Of a stretch of 64,000 nucleotides of DNA, positions 51,428 to 59,361 are shown one piece after another. The stretch covers positions 1 to 64,000 of the forward strand of contig NZ_LDWR01000066.1 of the NCBI RefSeq assembly GCF_001039005.1, in the 5' to 3' direction. The notes below the pieces were generated by a model. That model was not told where the DNA came from. It saw nothing but the letters and a program-made list of their open reading frames with translations, and made no database searches. Origin of the DNA: Burkholderia cepacia (GTDB lineage Bacteria; Pseudomonadota; Gammaproteobacteria; Burkholderiales; Burkholderiaceae). A program made the position numbers and the translations under genes. How positions within the stretch are numbered: the stretch's first letter is position 1; the number at the start of each line of letters is the position of its first letter.

Positions 51428-53887
51428 ATGAACGACCTGTCACGCCCCCCTGAAGCCGTTCCCGCGTCGCGCCTCGCCACCTTCGTCGAGCGCTGCGCCA
51501 ACACGATCATTCGCCAGCGCCGGCTGCTGATGCTGCTCTGCGTGGCGGTGACGCTCGCGCTCGGGCTGTCCGCGACGCGCCTGAAGCTCGATCCGGGCTT
51601 CAACAAGATGATCCCGATGCAGCACCCGTACATGCAGGTGTTCGAGCGTTATGCGGGCGCGTTCCCCGGCGCCAACACGATCCTCGTGAGCCTGCGCTGG
51701 AAGGGCGACGGCGACATCTACAACCAGACGTTCATGGACGCGCTGCGCCATGCGACCGACGATGTGTTCTTCATCCCGGGCGTGAACCGCTCGCGCGTGT
51801 TCTCGCTGTTCACGCCGAACGTCCATTACACCGAGGTGACCGAGGCCGGGTTTCGCGGCGACGTGGTCGTGCCGGGCCAGTTCTCGAGCGCGAACCCGGA
51901 CGATCTCGCGAAGGTGCGCCGCAACGTCGCGCGTTCGGGGCAGATCGGCCGCCTCGTCGGCAACGACCTGAAGTCGGCGCTGATCCGCGCCGAGCTGCGC
52001 GAGACCGACCCGGCCACCGGCAAGCGGCTCGACTACAGCGCGGTCGCGCGCCAGCTCGAGGAGATCCGCGCGAAGTACGCGAAGCAGGGCATCGACGTGA
52101 ACATCATCGGCTTCGCGAAGCTGGTCGGCGACGTCGAGAGCGGCATCGCGGGCGTGATGGCGTTCTTCGCGCTCGCGTTCCTCGTGACGGCCGCGCTGCT
52201 GTTCGGCTATACGCGCTCGCTGAAGACCACCGTGCTGGCGCTCGTCGTCGCGCTGCTGCCGGTTGTCTGGCTGCTCGGCGCGCTGCCGCTGCTCGGGCTC
52301 GGCATCGACCCGATGTCGATCCTCGTGCCGTTCCTGATCTTCTCGATCGGCGTATCGCACGCGGTGCAGATGACCAACGCATGGAAGCAGGCGCTGGTGC
52401 GCGGCGAGTCGTCGGTCGACGCCGCACGCGACGCGTTCCGCAAGCTGTTCGTGCCGGGCACCGTCGCGCTGCTGACCAACGCGCTCGGCTTCATGGTGAT
52501 CATGCGGATCAGGATCGACATCGTGCGCGAGCTCGGCATCACCGCGTGCCTCGGCGTGCTGCTGATGATCGTGACGAACAAGGTGTTCCTGCCGATCCTG
52601 CTGTCGTACACGCGTCTCGAACGCGGCACGCTGGCGCGCGCGCAGCGCACGGCGGCGGCCGGCGGCAGCCGGATGTGGTCGCGCTTCGCGGTGTTCGCCC
52701 GGCCGGCGCCCGCGCTCGGCGTGTTCGCGGTGGCGCTCGCGCTGCTCGCGTACGGCACGCTCGAATCGCGCAAGCTGGAGATCGGCGACATCGGCACCGG
52801 CGCACCGGAACTGCGCGCGAACTCGCGCTACAACATCGACAACGCGGCGATCACGCACCAGTACAACATCGGCGTGGACGTGCTGTCGGTGATCGTCGAG
52901 ACGACCGGCTTCGACGACGCGTGCCTGCATTACCCGGTGATGAGCGCGATCGAGAAGTTCGAGATGAACATGCGCGGCGTGGCCGGCGTGCAGTCGGTGA
53001 CGAGCGTGTCGTCGCAGGGCAAGGTGTTCATCGCCGCGTTCAACGAAGGCAACCCGCGCTGGGCCGCGCTGCCGCGTTCCAGCGACGGGCTCACGCAGGG
53101 TTCCAACGCGTTCGACCCCGACAACGGGATGAACACCGCGAACTGCAAGGCGATCCAGGTGCTGATCTACACGAAGAACCACGAGGGCACGACCATCGCG
53201 CACATCGTCGACGAGATCAAGCGCTTCGCGGCCGAGAACCCGACGCCGAACGTCGCGTTCCGGCTCGCGGGCGGCAACGTCGGCGTGATGGCCGCGACCA
53301 ACGAGGCGGTCGGCGACGCGGAAATCGCGATGCTGCTGTCGATCTTCGGCGCGATCGCGCTGCTCTGCGCGGTCACGTTCCGCTCGTGGCGCGCGGTGCT
53401 GTGCATCGTCGTGCCGCTCACGCTCGTGTCGATCCTGTGCAACGCGGTGATGGCGCGCCTCGGCATCGGGCTGAAGGTCGCGACGTTGCCGGTGATCACG
53501 CTCGGCGTCGGGGTCGGCGTCGACTACGGGATCTACCTGTACGAGCGCCTGCAGCACGACATCCGCCACGGCGCGTCGCTGCCGGACGCGTTTGCCGACG
53601 CGATGCGCCAGCGCGGCACGGCGGCGCTGTTCACGGCCGTCACGATGTTCATCGGCGTCGGCACGTGGGCGTTCTCCGCGCTGAAGTTCCAGGTCGACAT
53701 GGGCGTGCTGCTCGCGTTCATGTTCCTCGTGAACCTGTTCGGCGCGGTGTTCCTGCTGCCCGCGCTCGCCGCGTGGCTCGGCGTCGAGCGGGCCGAGCGC
53801 CGCGCGACACAGTCGTCGCCGTCGCCGGTGGCCGCGCCGTCGCGGCAGCAGGCAACCGCGTTCGAACACGGCAATCCGATGCGCTGA
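51428..53887 (+). CDS. MMPL/RND-family transporter
   Basis: 819 residues with the RND layout: a first span (about 33-50), a large periplasmic loop, a block of five spans (about 235-400, with ILVPFLIFSIGVSHAVQM), a second loop, and a second block of six (about 635-795, with GVGVGVDYGIYLYERL). Two half repeats are clear. MMPL proteins move hydrophobic molecules. Between a YCF48-like gene and kshA it most likely helps uptake or envelope transfer of steroid, though the direction cannot be read. Confidence 0.85.
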   Translation: MNDLSRPPEAVPASRLATFVERCANTIIRQRRLLMLLCVAVTLALGLSATRLKLDPGFNKMIPMQHPYMQVFERYAGAFPGANTILVSLRWKGDGDIYNQTFMDALRHATDDVFFIPGVNRSRVFSLFTPNVHYTEVTEAGFRGDVVVPGQFSSANPDDLAKVRRNVARSGQIGRLVGNDLKSALIRAELRETDPATGKRLDYSAVARQLEEIRAKYAKQGIDVNIIGFAKLVGDVESGIAGVMAFFALAFLVTAALLFGYTRSLKTTVLALVVALLPVVWLLGALPLLGLGIDPMSILVPFLIFSIGVSHAVQMTNAWKQALVRGESSVDAARDAFRKLFVPGTVALLTNALGFMVIMRIRIDIVRELGITACLGVLLMIVTNKVFLPILLSYTRLERGTLARAQRTAAAGGSRMWSRFAVFARPAPALGVFAVALALLAYGTLESRKLEIGDIGTGAPELRANSRYNIDNAAITHQYNIGVDVLSVIVETTGFDDACLHYPVMSAIEKFEMNMRGVAGVQSVTSVSSQGKVFIAAFNEGNPRWAALPRSSDGLTQGSNAFDPDNGMNTANCKAIQVLIYTKNHEGTTIAHIVDEIKRFAAENPTPNVAFRLAGGNVGVMAATNEAVGDAEIAMLLSIFGAIALLCAVTFRSWRAVLCIVVPLTLVSILCNAVMARLGIGLKVATLPVITLGVGVGVDYGIYLYERLQHDIRHGASLPDAFADAMRQRGTAALFTAVTMFIGVGTWAFSALKFQVDMGVLLAFMFLVNLFGAVFLLPALAAWLGVERAERRATQSSPSPVAAPSRQQATAFEHGNPMR

Positions 53888-53955
53888 GCGGCGCACCCCC
53901 ATCACCCCGCGCGCGGCGGGCCGCCGCGCGTTCCCCACGAGAGGAGTCAACCCAC

Positions 53956-55035
53956 ATGTCCGCACGCCCTTACAAGATCGAAGCCCAGCCGCTCGCGCAG
54001 CGCTATGCGCGCGGCTGGCACTGCCTCGGGCTCGCCCGCGACTACAAGGACGGCAAGCCGCACACGCTGAACGTGTTCGGCCGCAAGCTCGCCGCGTTCG
54101 CCGATTCGACCGGCAAGGTCAATGTCGTCGACGCCTACTGCCCGCACATGGGCGCCGACCTGAGCCTCGGCACGGTCCAGGGCGACAACCTCGTGTGCCC
54201 GTTCCACGGCTGGGCCTGGAGCGGCGAAGGGCAGTGCGCGTCGATCCCATACTGCAAGCGGATTCCGCCGAAGGCGCGCATCGGCGCATGGCCGACCTGC
54301 GAGGAAAACAACCTGCTGTTCGTCTGGAACGACCCGGAAGGCAACGCGCCGCCGGCGGACGTCGCGATTCCGCGTCTCGACGTGTGCTTCTCCGACGAAT
54401 GGTCGGACTGGGTGGTCGACAAGATGGTGATCCAGGCCAACTGCCGCGAGCTGGTCGACAACATCTCGGACGTCGCGCACTTCGCGACCGTGCACCGCGC
54501 GCCGATCGACTATTTCGCGAACCTGTTCGAGGATCACAAGGCGACGCAGCTGATGGTCGGCCGCAGCGAGAAGCTCGGCGGCGACAGCCTGACCGCGCTG
54601 TCGACGTATTTCGGGCCGGCCGTGCACATCACGCAGATGACGGGGCAGAGCAACGGGCAGCCGATCCATTCGGTGCTGCTGAATTGCCACGTGCCGATCG
54701 ACATGAACAGCTTCGAGCTGCGTTACGGCGTGATCGTGAAGAAGGTGGTCGGGCTCAGCGACGAGCAGAACCTGGAGATCGCGAACGCGTACGTGAAGGA
54801 AGCGCAGCGCGCGTTCTACGAGGACGTCGACATCTGGCACAGCAAGACGCGGATCGACAACCCGCTGCTGTGCGAAGGCGACGGGCCGCTGTACCAGATG
54901 CGCGACTGGTATTCGCAGTTCTATCTGGACGCGGCCGATGTGCGGCCGACGAGCGTCGCGCGTAAGGCATTTGAAATGCGGATTCGCGACGGCGCCGAGC
55001 CGCCGGCGTTGCATCACGTGTTCGAGCCGCAGTAA
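53956..55035 (+). CDS. kshA: 3-ketosteroid 9alpha-hydroxylase oxygenase
   Basis: 359 residues. The Rieske centre has Cys62, His64, Cys81 and His84 (YCPHMG and CPFHGW). The mononuclear iron site is DNISDVAHFATVH (His175, His180), with Asp290 as the probable third ligand. The N-terminus RYARGWHCLGLARDYKDGKPH and the later DVDIWHSKTRIDNPLL match KshA of actinobacteria as I recall it. KshA 9alpha-hydroxylates 3-ketosteroids; with KstD this causes ring-B opening. Its reductase is encoded 25 kb upstream, at 28226. Confidence 0.92.
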   Translation: MSARPYKIEAQPLAQRYARGWHCLGLARDYKDGKPHTLNVFGRKLAAFADSTGKVNVVDAYCPHMGADLSLGTVQGDNLVCPFHGWAWSGEGQCASIPYCKRIPPKARIGAWPTCEENNLLFVWNDPEGNAPPADVAIPRLDVCFSDEWSDWVVDKMVIQANCRELVDNISDVAHFATVHRAPIDYFANLFEDHKATQLMVGRSEKLGGDSLTALSTYFGPAVHITQMTGQSNGQPIHSVLLNCHVPIDMNSFELRYGVIVKKVVGLSDEQNLEIANAYVKEAQRAFYEDVDIWHSKTRIDNPLLCEGDGPLYQMRDWYSQFYLDAADVRPTSVARKAFEMRIRDGAEPPALHHVFEPQ

Positions 55036-55045
55036 AAACGGGCGC

Positions 55046-55093
55046 GCCGGCCGAAAAATGAGGGGCGCATCGAAATGCGCGCCGTCGGCCGGC
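55046..55093 (+). terminator. Nested hairpin after kshA
   Basis: An outer stem GCCGGCCGA/TCGGCCGGC encloses an inner hairpin GCGCAT-CGAA-ATGCGC. It begins 11 bases after the kshA stop. A strong T-run is missing, but position and stability suit the end of the kshA transcript. Confidence 0.45.
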
Positions 55094-55151
55094 AACACCC
55101 GCCGCATAAGGCGCACGCGGCATTCGCGCGCCCGTGCTGCATAGAAAGAAC

Positions 55152-55180
55152 TTGACGAAACGGCGGTTGCCGCGTAGTGT
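55152..55180 (+). promoter_or_regulatory. Probable promoter of the cold-shock gene
   Basis: TTGACG (55152-55157) and TAGTGT (55175-55180) are separated by 17 bases. Transcription from here would give a leader of about 130 bases, normal for CspA-type genes, whose leaders fold to sense cold. Confidence 0.45.
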
Positions 55181-55318
55181 CCGTGACCGAAGTCTTCAAG
55201 AAGTTCGATAGCTCATCATTGGCCGCACTCCGTGCGGCGGTCGTTGGCCTTTCCCTCTTTGATTCTTTCTGTGCCTGTCGTGGGCGCATGTTCAATTATT
55301 CGTATTAAGGAAGTATTT

Positions 55319-55522
55319 GTGGATACCGGTACCGTCAAGTGGTTCAACGAAACCAAGGGCTTTGGTTTCATCTCCCCGGACAACGGCGGCGACGATCTGT
55401 TCGCCCATTTCTCGGAAATTCGCGGCACGGGCTTCAAGACCCTGGCCGAAGGCCAGAAGGTCAGCTTCGAAGTGAAGCGCGGCCCGAAGGGTCTGCAAGC
55501 GTCGAACATCACGCCGCAGTAA
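55319..55522 (+). CDS. CspA-family cold-shock protein
   Basis: 67 residues, a complete cold-shock domain. RNP1 is KGFGFI and RNP2 is DLFAHF. The product binds single-stranded RNA and DNA as an RNA chaperone. The start is a GTG at 55319, since AAGGA lies about 8 bases upstream and the domain begins at once (TGTVKWFNETKGFGFISP). It lies upstream of an infA-like gene, a pairing that suggests cold-linked translation control. Confidence 0.9.
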   Translation: MDTGTVKWFNETKGFGFISPDNGGDDLFAHFSEIRGTGFKTLAEGQKVSFEVKRGPKGLQASNITPQ

Positions 55523-55995
55523 GCCGCAACGGCATCGGCCGCCAATCGGTGGCTGCTGCCGGATGGACTTTCGCGCGGGGCGCCTGTTTTATCGGCGGCC
55601 AGCGCGATTCCGATGCGCACGACCGATGCATCGCGTCATTCACGATGCATCGGTCGTGACGCCTCCCTCATCGCATGCCTGACCGGCGTGCGACGCAACG
55701 CCCTCGCGAAGCGCCCGCCGCTTCGCCAGCGCATCACCGCTTCAACGCATCAACCCGAGCAGACCGCCGCCATGCCGTAGTAGCCGGCGCGGTCCCGACT
55801 TGCGCGGCGCTCATTGCGCCGCCGCCACTGACCGCCCGAACGCCGCAACGCGCCGGGCTCCGATCGCAAGACAGGCCTGTGGCCCGTCTGAACGAACCGA
55901 TACCCGGCAGCCTGCCAGCCGTCGTCCCGTTGCGGGAAACGGCGCCCGGCAGATCGCCGCGGCCGCGGTCAATCACCTTGTCTGGAGGAATTGGT
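55523..55995. other. Intergenic region with a 16-base perfect inverted repeat
   Basis: No gene is supported. CACGACCGATGCATCG (55618-55633) and its exact reverse complement (55643-55658) are separated by 9 bases, a very stable hairpin about 95 bases after the cold-shock stop. It lacks a T-run. It probably ends or stabilises the cold-shock mRNA. The rest may carry the infA leader. Confidence 0.55.
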
Positions 55996-56259
55996 TTGGC
56001 AAAAGAAGAACTGCTGGAACTCGACGGGATCGTCGACGAAGTGCTGCCGGACAGCAAATACCGTGTCACGCTGGAAAACGGCGTCGTGGTGGGCGCGTAC
56101 GCGTCGGGCCGCATGCGCAAGAACCACATCCGCATTCTCGCGGGCGACCGCGTGACGCTGGAACTGTCGATGTACGACCTGACCAAGGGCCGTATCAACT
56201 TCCGGCACAAGGACGCGAATTCGCCGCGTCCGCCGCGAACCGGGCAACCGCGCCGTTAA
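55996..56259 (+). CDS. infA: Translation initiation factor IF-1, second-copy type
   Basis: 87 residues, an S1-type OB fold: KEELLELDGIVDEVLPDSKYRVTLENGVVVGAYASGRMRKNHIRILAGDRVTLELSMYDLTKGRINFRHK. It is longer than the usual 72-residue IF-1 and has a Pro/Arg-rich tail. The start is a TTG at 55996, with GGAGG upstream and MAKEE-like residues following. Burkholderia usually keep a separate canonical infA in the ribosomal-protein operon, so this is probably a specialised copy. Confidence 0.88.
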   Translation: MAKEELLELDGIVDEVLPDSKYRVTLENGVVVGAYASGRMRKNHIRILAGDRVTLELSMYDLTKGRINFRHKDANSPRPPRTGQPRR

Positions 56260-56426
56260 GCGGCAACGATCGGGCGCGTTACACCGTACCGATCGACTCC
56301 CGTCCGGCCAGGCGGTCGGACGAACCGGATGGACAGCACACGTCGTGCCGTTCGTCGGTCGCCGGCGGCGTCGTCACGCCGCGGCGGCCAGCACCGTCTT
56401 CTCCGGTCGCGTTGCGTGTTCCACGC

Positions 56427-57233
56427 TCAAGCGGCCGCGTCCCGCAGGAAATCCTCGACGATCATCGCGAAATACGGCGGACATTCCTGCATCGGGTAAT
56501 GACCGCAATTCGGGATCGTCACGAGCCGCGCGTTCGGGTGCCAGGCCATGAACGTCGCCTGCATCGCCGCTTCGTCGAGCCCCGGATCCTTGTCGCCGAC
56601 GATCACCAGAAAGCGCGTGTCCAGCCCGCGTATGTCATCGACGAAATCCGTTCCCGTCAGCATGTCGAGATAGGCGAGCCGGCAACCCGGCGCCACGCGC
56701 TCGCGGTTCTGCCGCAGTTTCACGTCGGCCCAGCGCGCCGACAGACCACCCGTCACGAATCGCACGAGCCGGCGAAACGCGTCGTCGTTTTCGGCCGTGC
56801 TCGCGAAGAACGCGCGTGCATCGTCGTTCAGGCGATTGCCGGCCGCCGACACCGGGCACACGGCGATCGCGCTCTTGATGCGCGACGGCGCGTTGGCGGC
56901 GATCCGTTGCGTCGCCATGCCGGTCATCGAATGGCCGATGACGTGAAAACGCTGCCAGCCGAGCCGGTCCGCGAGCGCGAGGCAATCGGCCGCGATCTCG
57001 TCGACGGTGCAGGCGCCGTTCAGGTGGATGGAGGTTCCGTAGCCGCGCAAGTCGACGAAGACGTACGTGAAGGCCGTTTCGTCGAGATACGGCAATAGCG
57101 CCGCGTAGTTCGTCCGGTCGCCGAGCCAGTCGTGCATGACCATCACGCATTCGGGGCCGGTGCCGTGCCGCAGGTAGCCGAGGCCGTCGTGGTCGGCGTT
57201 CGGGCGCGAGGCGAGGGTGTCGACAGGGTTCAT
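56427..57233 (-). CDS. Alpha/beta-hydrolase
   Basis: 268 residues. The catalytic serine is in GHSMTG and the acid is probably in VIVGDKDPGLDEA; the histidine is in PNCGHYPMQECP. An N-terminal VMVMHDWLGDRTNYAALLPYLDE and YVFVDLRGYGTS complete the fold. The nucleophile elbow differs from the GNSMGG-like motif of meta-cleavage hydrolases such as HsaD, so I do not call it HsaD. Its mRNA leader has an attenuator-like hairpin. The substrate is unknown. Confidence 0.82.
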   Translation of the reverse strand: MNPVDTLASRPNADHDGLGYLRHGTGPECVMVMHDWLGDRTNYAALLPYLDETAFTYVFVDLRGYGTSIHLNGACTVDEIAADCLALADRLGWQRFHVIGHSMTGMATQRIAANAPSRIKSAIAVCPVSAAGNRLNDDARAFFASTAENDDAFRRLVRFVTGGLSARWADVKLRQNRERVAPGCRLAYLDMLTGTDFVDDIRGLDTRFLVIVGDKDPGLDEAAMQATFMAWHPNARLVTIPNCGHYPMQECPPYFAMIVEDFLRDAAA

Positions 57234-57271
57234 TTCAAGGGGTTTCCTTTTGGTGGGTGAACCAAAACGAA

Positions 57272-57299
57272 ACGCCCTCCCGGCGGACCGGGAGGGCGT
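57272..57299 (-). promoter_or_regulatory. Terminator-like hairpin in the hydrolase leader
   Basis: On the minus strand ACGCCCTCCCGG, a four-base loop and CCGGGAGGGCGT form a perfect 12-base stem followed by TTCGTTTTGG. It lies about 10 bases after the predicted start of transcription and about 40 bases before the gene start. This is the layout of an attenuator, or of a stabilising 5' hairpin. Confidence 0.5.
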
Positions 57300-57314
57300 C
57301 TTGAAAGTGTATCG

Positions 57315-57343
57315 ATCGTATCGGGCCGATCGGCGAAAGTCAA
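57315..57343 (-). promoter_or_regulatory. Probable sigma70-type promoter of the hydrolase
   Basis: On the minus strand TTGACT (57343-57338) and TACGAT (57320-57315) are 17 bases apart. This is close to consensus and points toward the hydrolase gene, with transcription starting near 57308. Confidence 0.55.
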
Positions 57344-57644
57344 CGTTCGGCGCACCATCGGGCCCGACACGTCGGTGCGCCGCGTATTGACCCAGAGGTT
57401 GCCGTCCGACAGCTGCGACGCGATCGTCGGCCCGATGTTCGTTACGCGGAAAACCGCGCCGGCCGGCCGCTGAACGCACGCGCGGCAGCGCGGTTCGCGT
57501 ATGGCTTTACGTGCGGGCCGGCGCGGTCGTACACTCGTCGGCAATTCGCGGCTCGCGGGCATTGCTTTCAATTGCCTTCAATCGCTTTCAGCGCGCCGCC
57601 GATCGTGCCCGCCGGACATTCGTCGCGCGACGCCAGGAGGCGCC

Positions 57645-58892
57645 ATGAGTGCAGACGCAGCCCCCGCAGCCCCGCCGGTTCAGCAGCGCATCCAGCACGT
57701 GTTCGTGCTGATGCTCGAGAACCGCTCGTTCGATCACCTGTTCGCGCTGTCGGGCATCGCCGACATCGTCGCCGCGTCGCCGGGCAACAGCAACGCGTAC
57801 GGCGGCGCGGTCTATCCATTCGGCGGCGGTGCGCCGGACCGAATGCCGACCGATCCTTGCCACGAATTCACCGACGTGCTCGAGCAGCTCTGCGGCCCGG
57901 GTGTGCCGTTCGTGAAAGGACAGGCTTATCCGCCCGTCGCCAATTCGGGGTTCGTGTCGAACTACGCGACGTCGCATTCCGAGGGTACGCCGCCGCAGCC
58001 GGCCGACGCGGGCAAGATCATGCAGGGCGCTGACGTGCAGACGAACGCGCCGTCGCTGTACGCGCTCGCGAACGCGTTCGTGCTGTGCGACGCATGGCAT
58101 GCGTCGATGCCGGGGCCGACCTGGCCGAACCGGTTCTTCCTGCACGGCGCGTCGTCGGCCGGGCTCGACCATTCGCCGACCAAGGAGGAAATGGGCGGGT
58201 GGGACACGGTCGACGGTTTCTCCTATCCGAAGGGTTCGATTTTCGGCGCGCTCGGCGACGGCAACTGGCGCATCTACCAGGACCAGACCGGCGATCCGCT
58301 TGGCCATGTGCCGCAGGTCGCGTCGCTGAAGGGCGTGAGCTTCTTCGACGTCGACGACCTCGCGCATTTCGAAGCCGATCTCGCGGCCGGCTACACGGCG
58401 CGCTATACGTTCATCGAGCCCGGCTACGGCGACATCGTGCACGGCACCTACGAGAACGGCAGCTCGCAACACCCGATGGACGGGCTGGCCGGCGGCGACC
58501 AGCTCGCCGCGCGCGTGTACAACGCGATCCGCAATTCACCGCTGTGGAACAGCAGCCTGCTCGTGATCGCCTACGACGAGCACGGCGGCTTCTACGATTC
58601 GGTCAAGCCGGGCGCCGCGCCGCCGCCGAACGATGGCGCGGCCGCGACGCTGAACGCGAGCGGCTTCGGCTTCGACGTGTACGGCGTGCGCGTGCCGGCG
58701 ATCGTGATTTCACCATGGGTCGCGGCCGGGCAGGTCGACCACACGCCGTACGATCATGCGTCGGTGGCCGCGACGCTCGGCCGGTTGTTCGGCCTTGCGC
58801 CGCTGACCGACCGCGACCGCCTTGCCAACGACCTGCTGGCGCTCGTGACGGCGACGTGCCGGACCGACTGCCCGCAAAGGATCGGAACATGA
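57645..58892 (+). CDS. Phospholipase C-like phosphoesterase (alkaline phosphatase superfamily)
   Basis: 415 residues. The phosphoesterase family signature IQHVFVLMLENRSFDHLF (ENRSFDH at 25-31) and the later VIAYDEHGGFYD are present, as is VPAIVISPWV. Members cleave phospholipids or other phosphodiesters. No signal peptide is obvious, unlike secreted PlcC/PlcN enzymes, so it may be cytoplasmic or exported by another route. The ATG at 57645 has CAGGAGG upstream. It overlaps the small gene that follows. Confidence 0.85.
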   Translation: MSADAAPAAPPVQQRIQHVFVLMLENRSFDHLFALSGIADIVAASPGNSNAYGGAVYPFGGGAPDRMPTDPCHEFTDVLEQLCGPGVPFVKGQAYPPVANSGFVSNYATSHSEGTPPQPADAGKIMQGADVQTNAPSLYALANAFVLCDAWHASMPGPTWPNRFFLHGASSAGLDHSPTKEEMGGWDTVDGFSYPKGSIFGALGDGNWRIYQDQTGDPLGHVPQVASLKGVSFFDVDDLAHFEADLAAGYTARYTFIEPGYGDIVHGTYENGSSQHPMDGLAGGDQLAARVYNAIRNSPLWNSSLLVIAYDEHGGFYDSVKPGAAPPPNDGAAATLNASGFGFDVYGVRVPAIVISPWVAAGQVDHTPYDHASVAATLGRLFGLAPLTDRDRLANDLLALVTATCRTDCPQRIGT

Positions 58893-59137
58893 GCACGACC
58901 CCGGCTCCGGACCCGCGCGATGCGCTGCCCGTGCGCGACGGCACGAGCCTGATCGCGTATCTGCACATCCTGAAGAAAGCGCATGCGGCGCTGGTCGGTC
59001 AGGACAAGGCCCATCAGCGCTTCAGCGAAATCGTCACGCGCGGGCAGGCGCGGCAATACATCGAGGAACTGATGCCGTCGCTGCAGCAGGCGCGTGCGGC
59101 GCATCGGAAGCGTCGGCACGGCGGGAAGCATCGCTGA
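58889..59137 (+). CDS. Hypothetical 82-residue protein
   Basis: Starts in ATGA overlap with the phosphoesterase stop, so it is probably translated with it. The product is helical and basic at the end: SLIAYLHILKKAHAALVGQDKAHQRFSEIVTRGQARQYIEELMPSLQQARAAHRKRRHGGKHR. No family is recognised. It may be a partner or inhibitor of the phosphoesterase. Confidence 0.6.
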   Translation: MSTTPAPDPRDALPVRDGTSLIAYLHILKKAHAALVGQDKAHQRFSEIVTRGQARQYIEELMPSLQQARAAHRKRRHGGKHR

Positions 59138-59257
59138 CGGGTGGTGCGGCGAGCGGATGTCGGTGGCGCGATCCGCCGAAGGAATTCCGGGCGAAGGCAT
59201 ACGGCGGACATGCCCGGTTGGCGCGCGTGATGGAAACGAAGCCGTGGGCCTCGGCTG

Positions 59258-59292
59258 TGGCATCCCGATTTCGTCACGAAATCGAGATGCCA
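59258..59292. terminator. Long hairpin between convergent genes
   Basis: TGGCATC-C-CGATTTCG, a three-base loop TCA, and CGAAATCG-A-GATGCCA form a 15-base stem with one mismatch. It sits between the phosphoesterase operon (+) and the lipase gene (-), which converge. It probably works as a bidirectional terminator. Confidence 0.5.
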
Positions 59293-59361
59293 GACTCACC
59301 GACTGACCGAGTATTTTTCGCTCACGCTCGGGCATCGATCAGCTGCACTACATCTTTTGGA

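Larger units (their letters stand above)
57234..57644. other. Divergent region between hydrolase and phosphoesterase
   Basis: No gene is supported in these 411 bases. It contains a near-consensus promoter and a leader hairpin for the hydrolase (given separately). For the phosphoesterase, CAGGAGG lies just before its ATG. Confidence 0.45.

Noticed and set aside
56427..57233. The alpha/beta-hydrolase as the missing HsaD
   Set aside because: The nucleophile motif is GHSMTG instead of the GNSMGG-like motif of meta-cleavage hydrolases, and it is outside the steroid operons.
57230..57571. A 113-codon minus-strand frame overlapping the hydrolase start
   Set aside because: It would run through the strong promoter and the 12-base hairpin, and its residues look non-protein-like.
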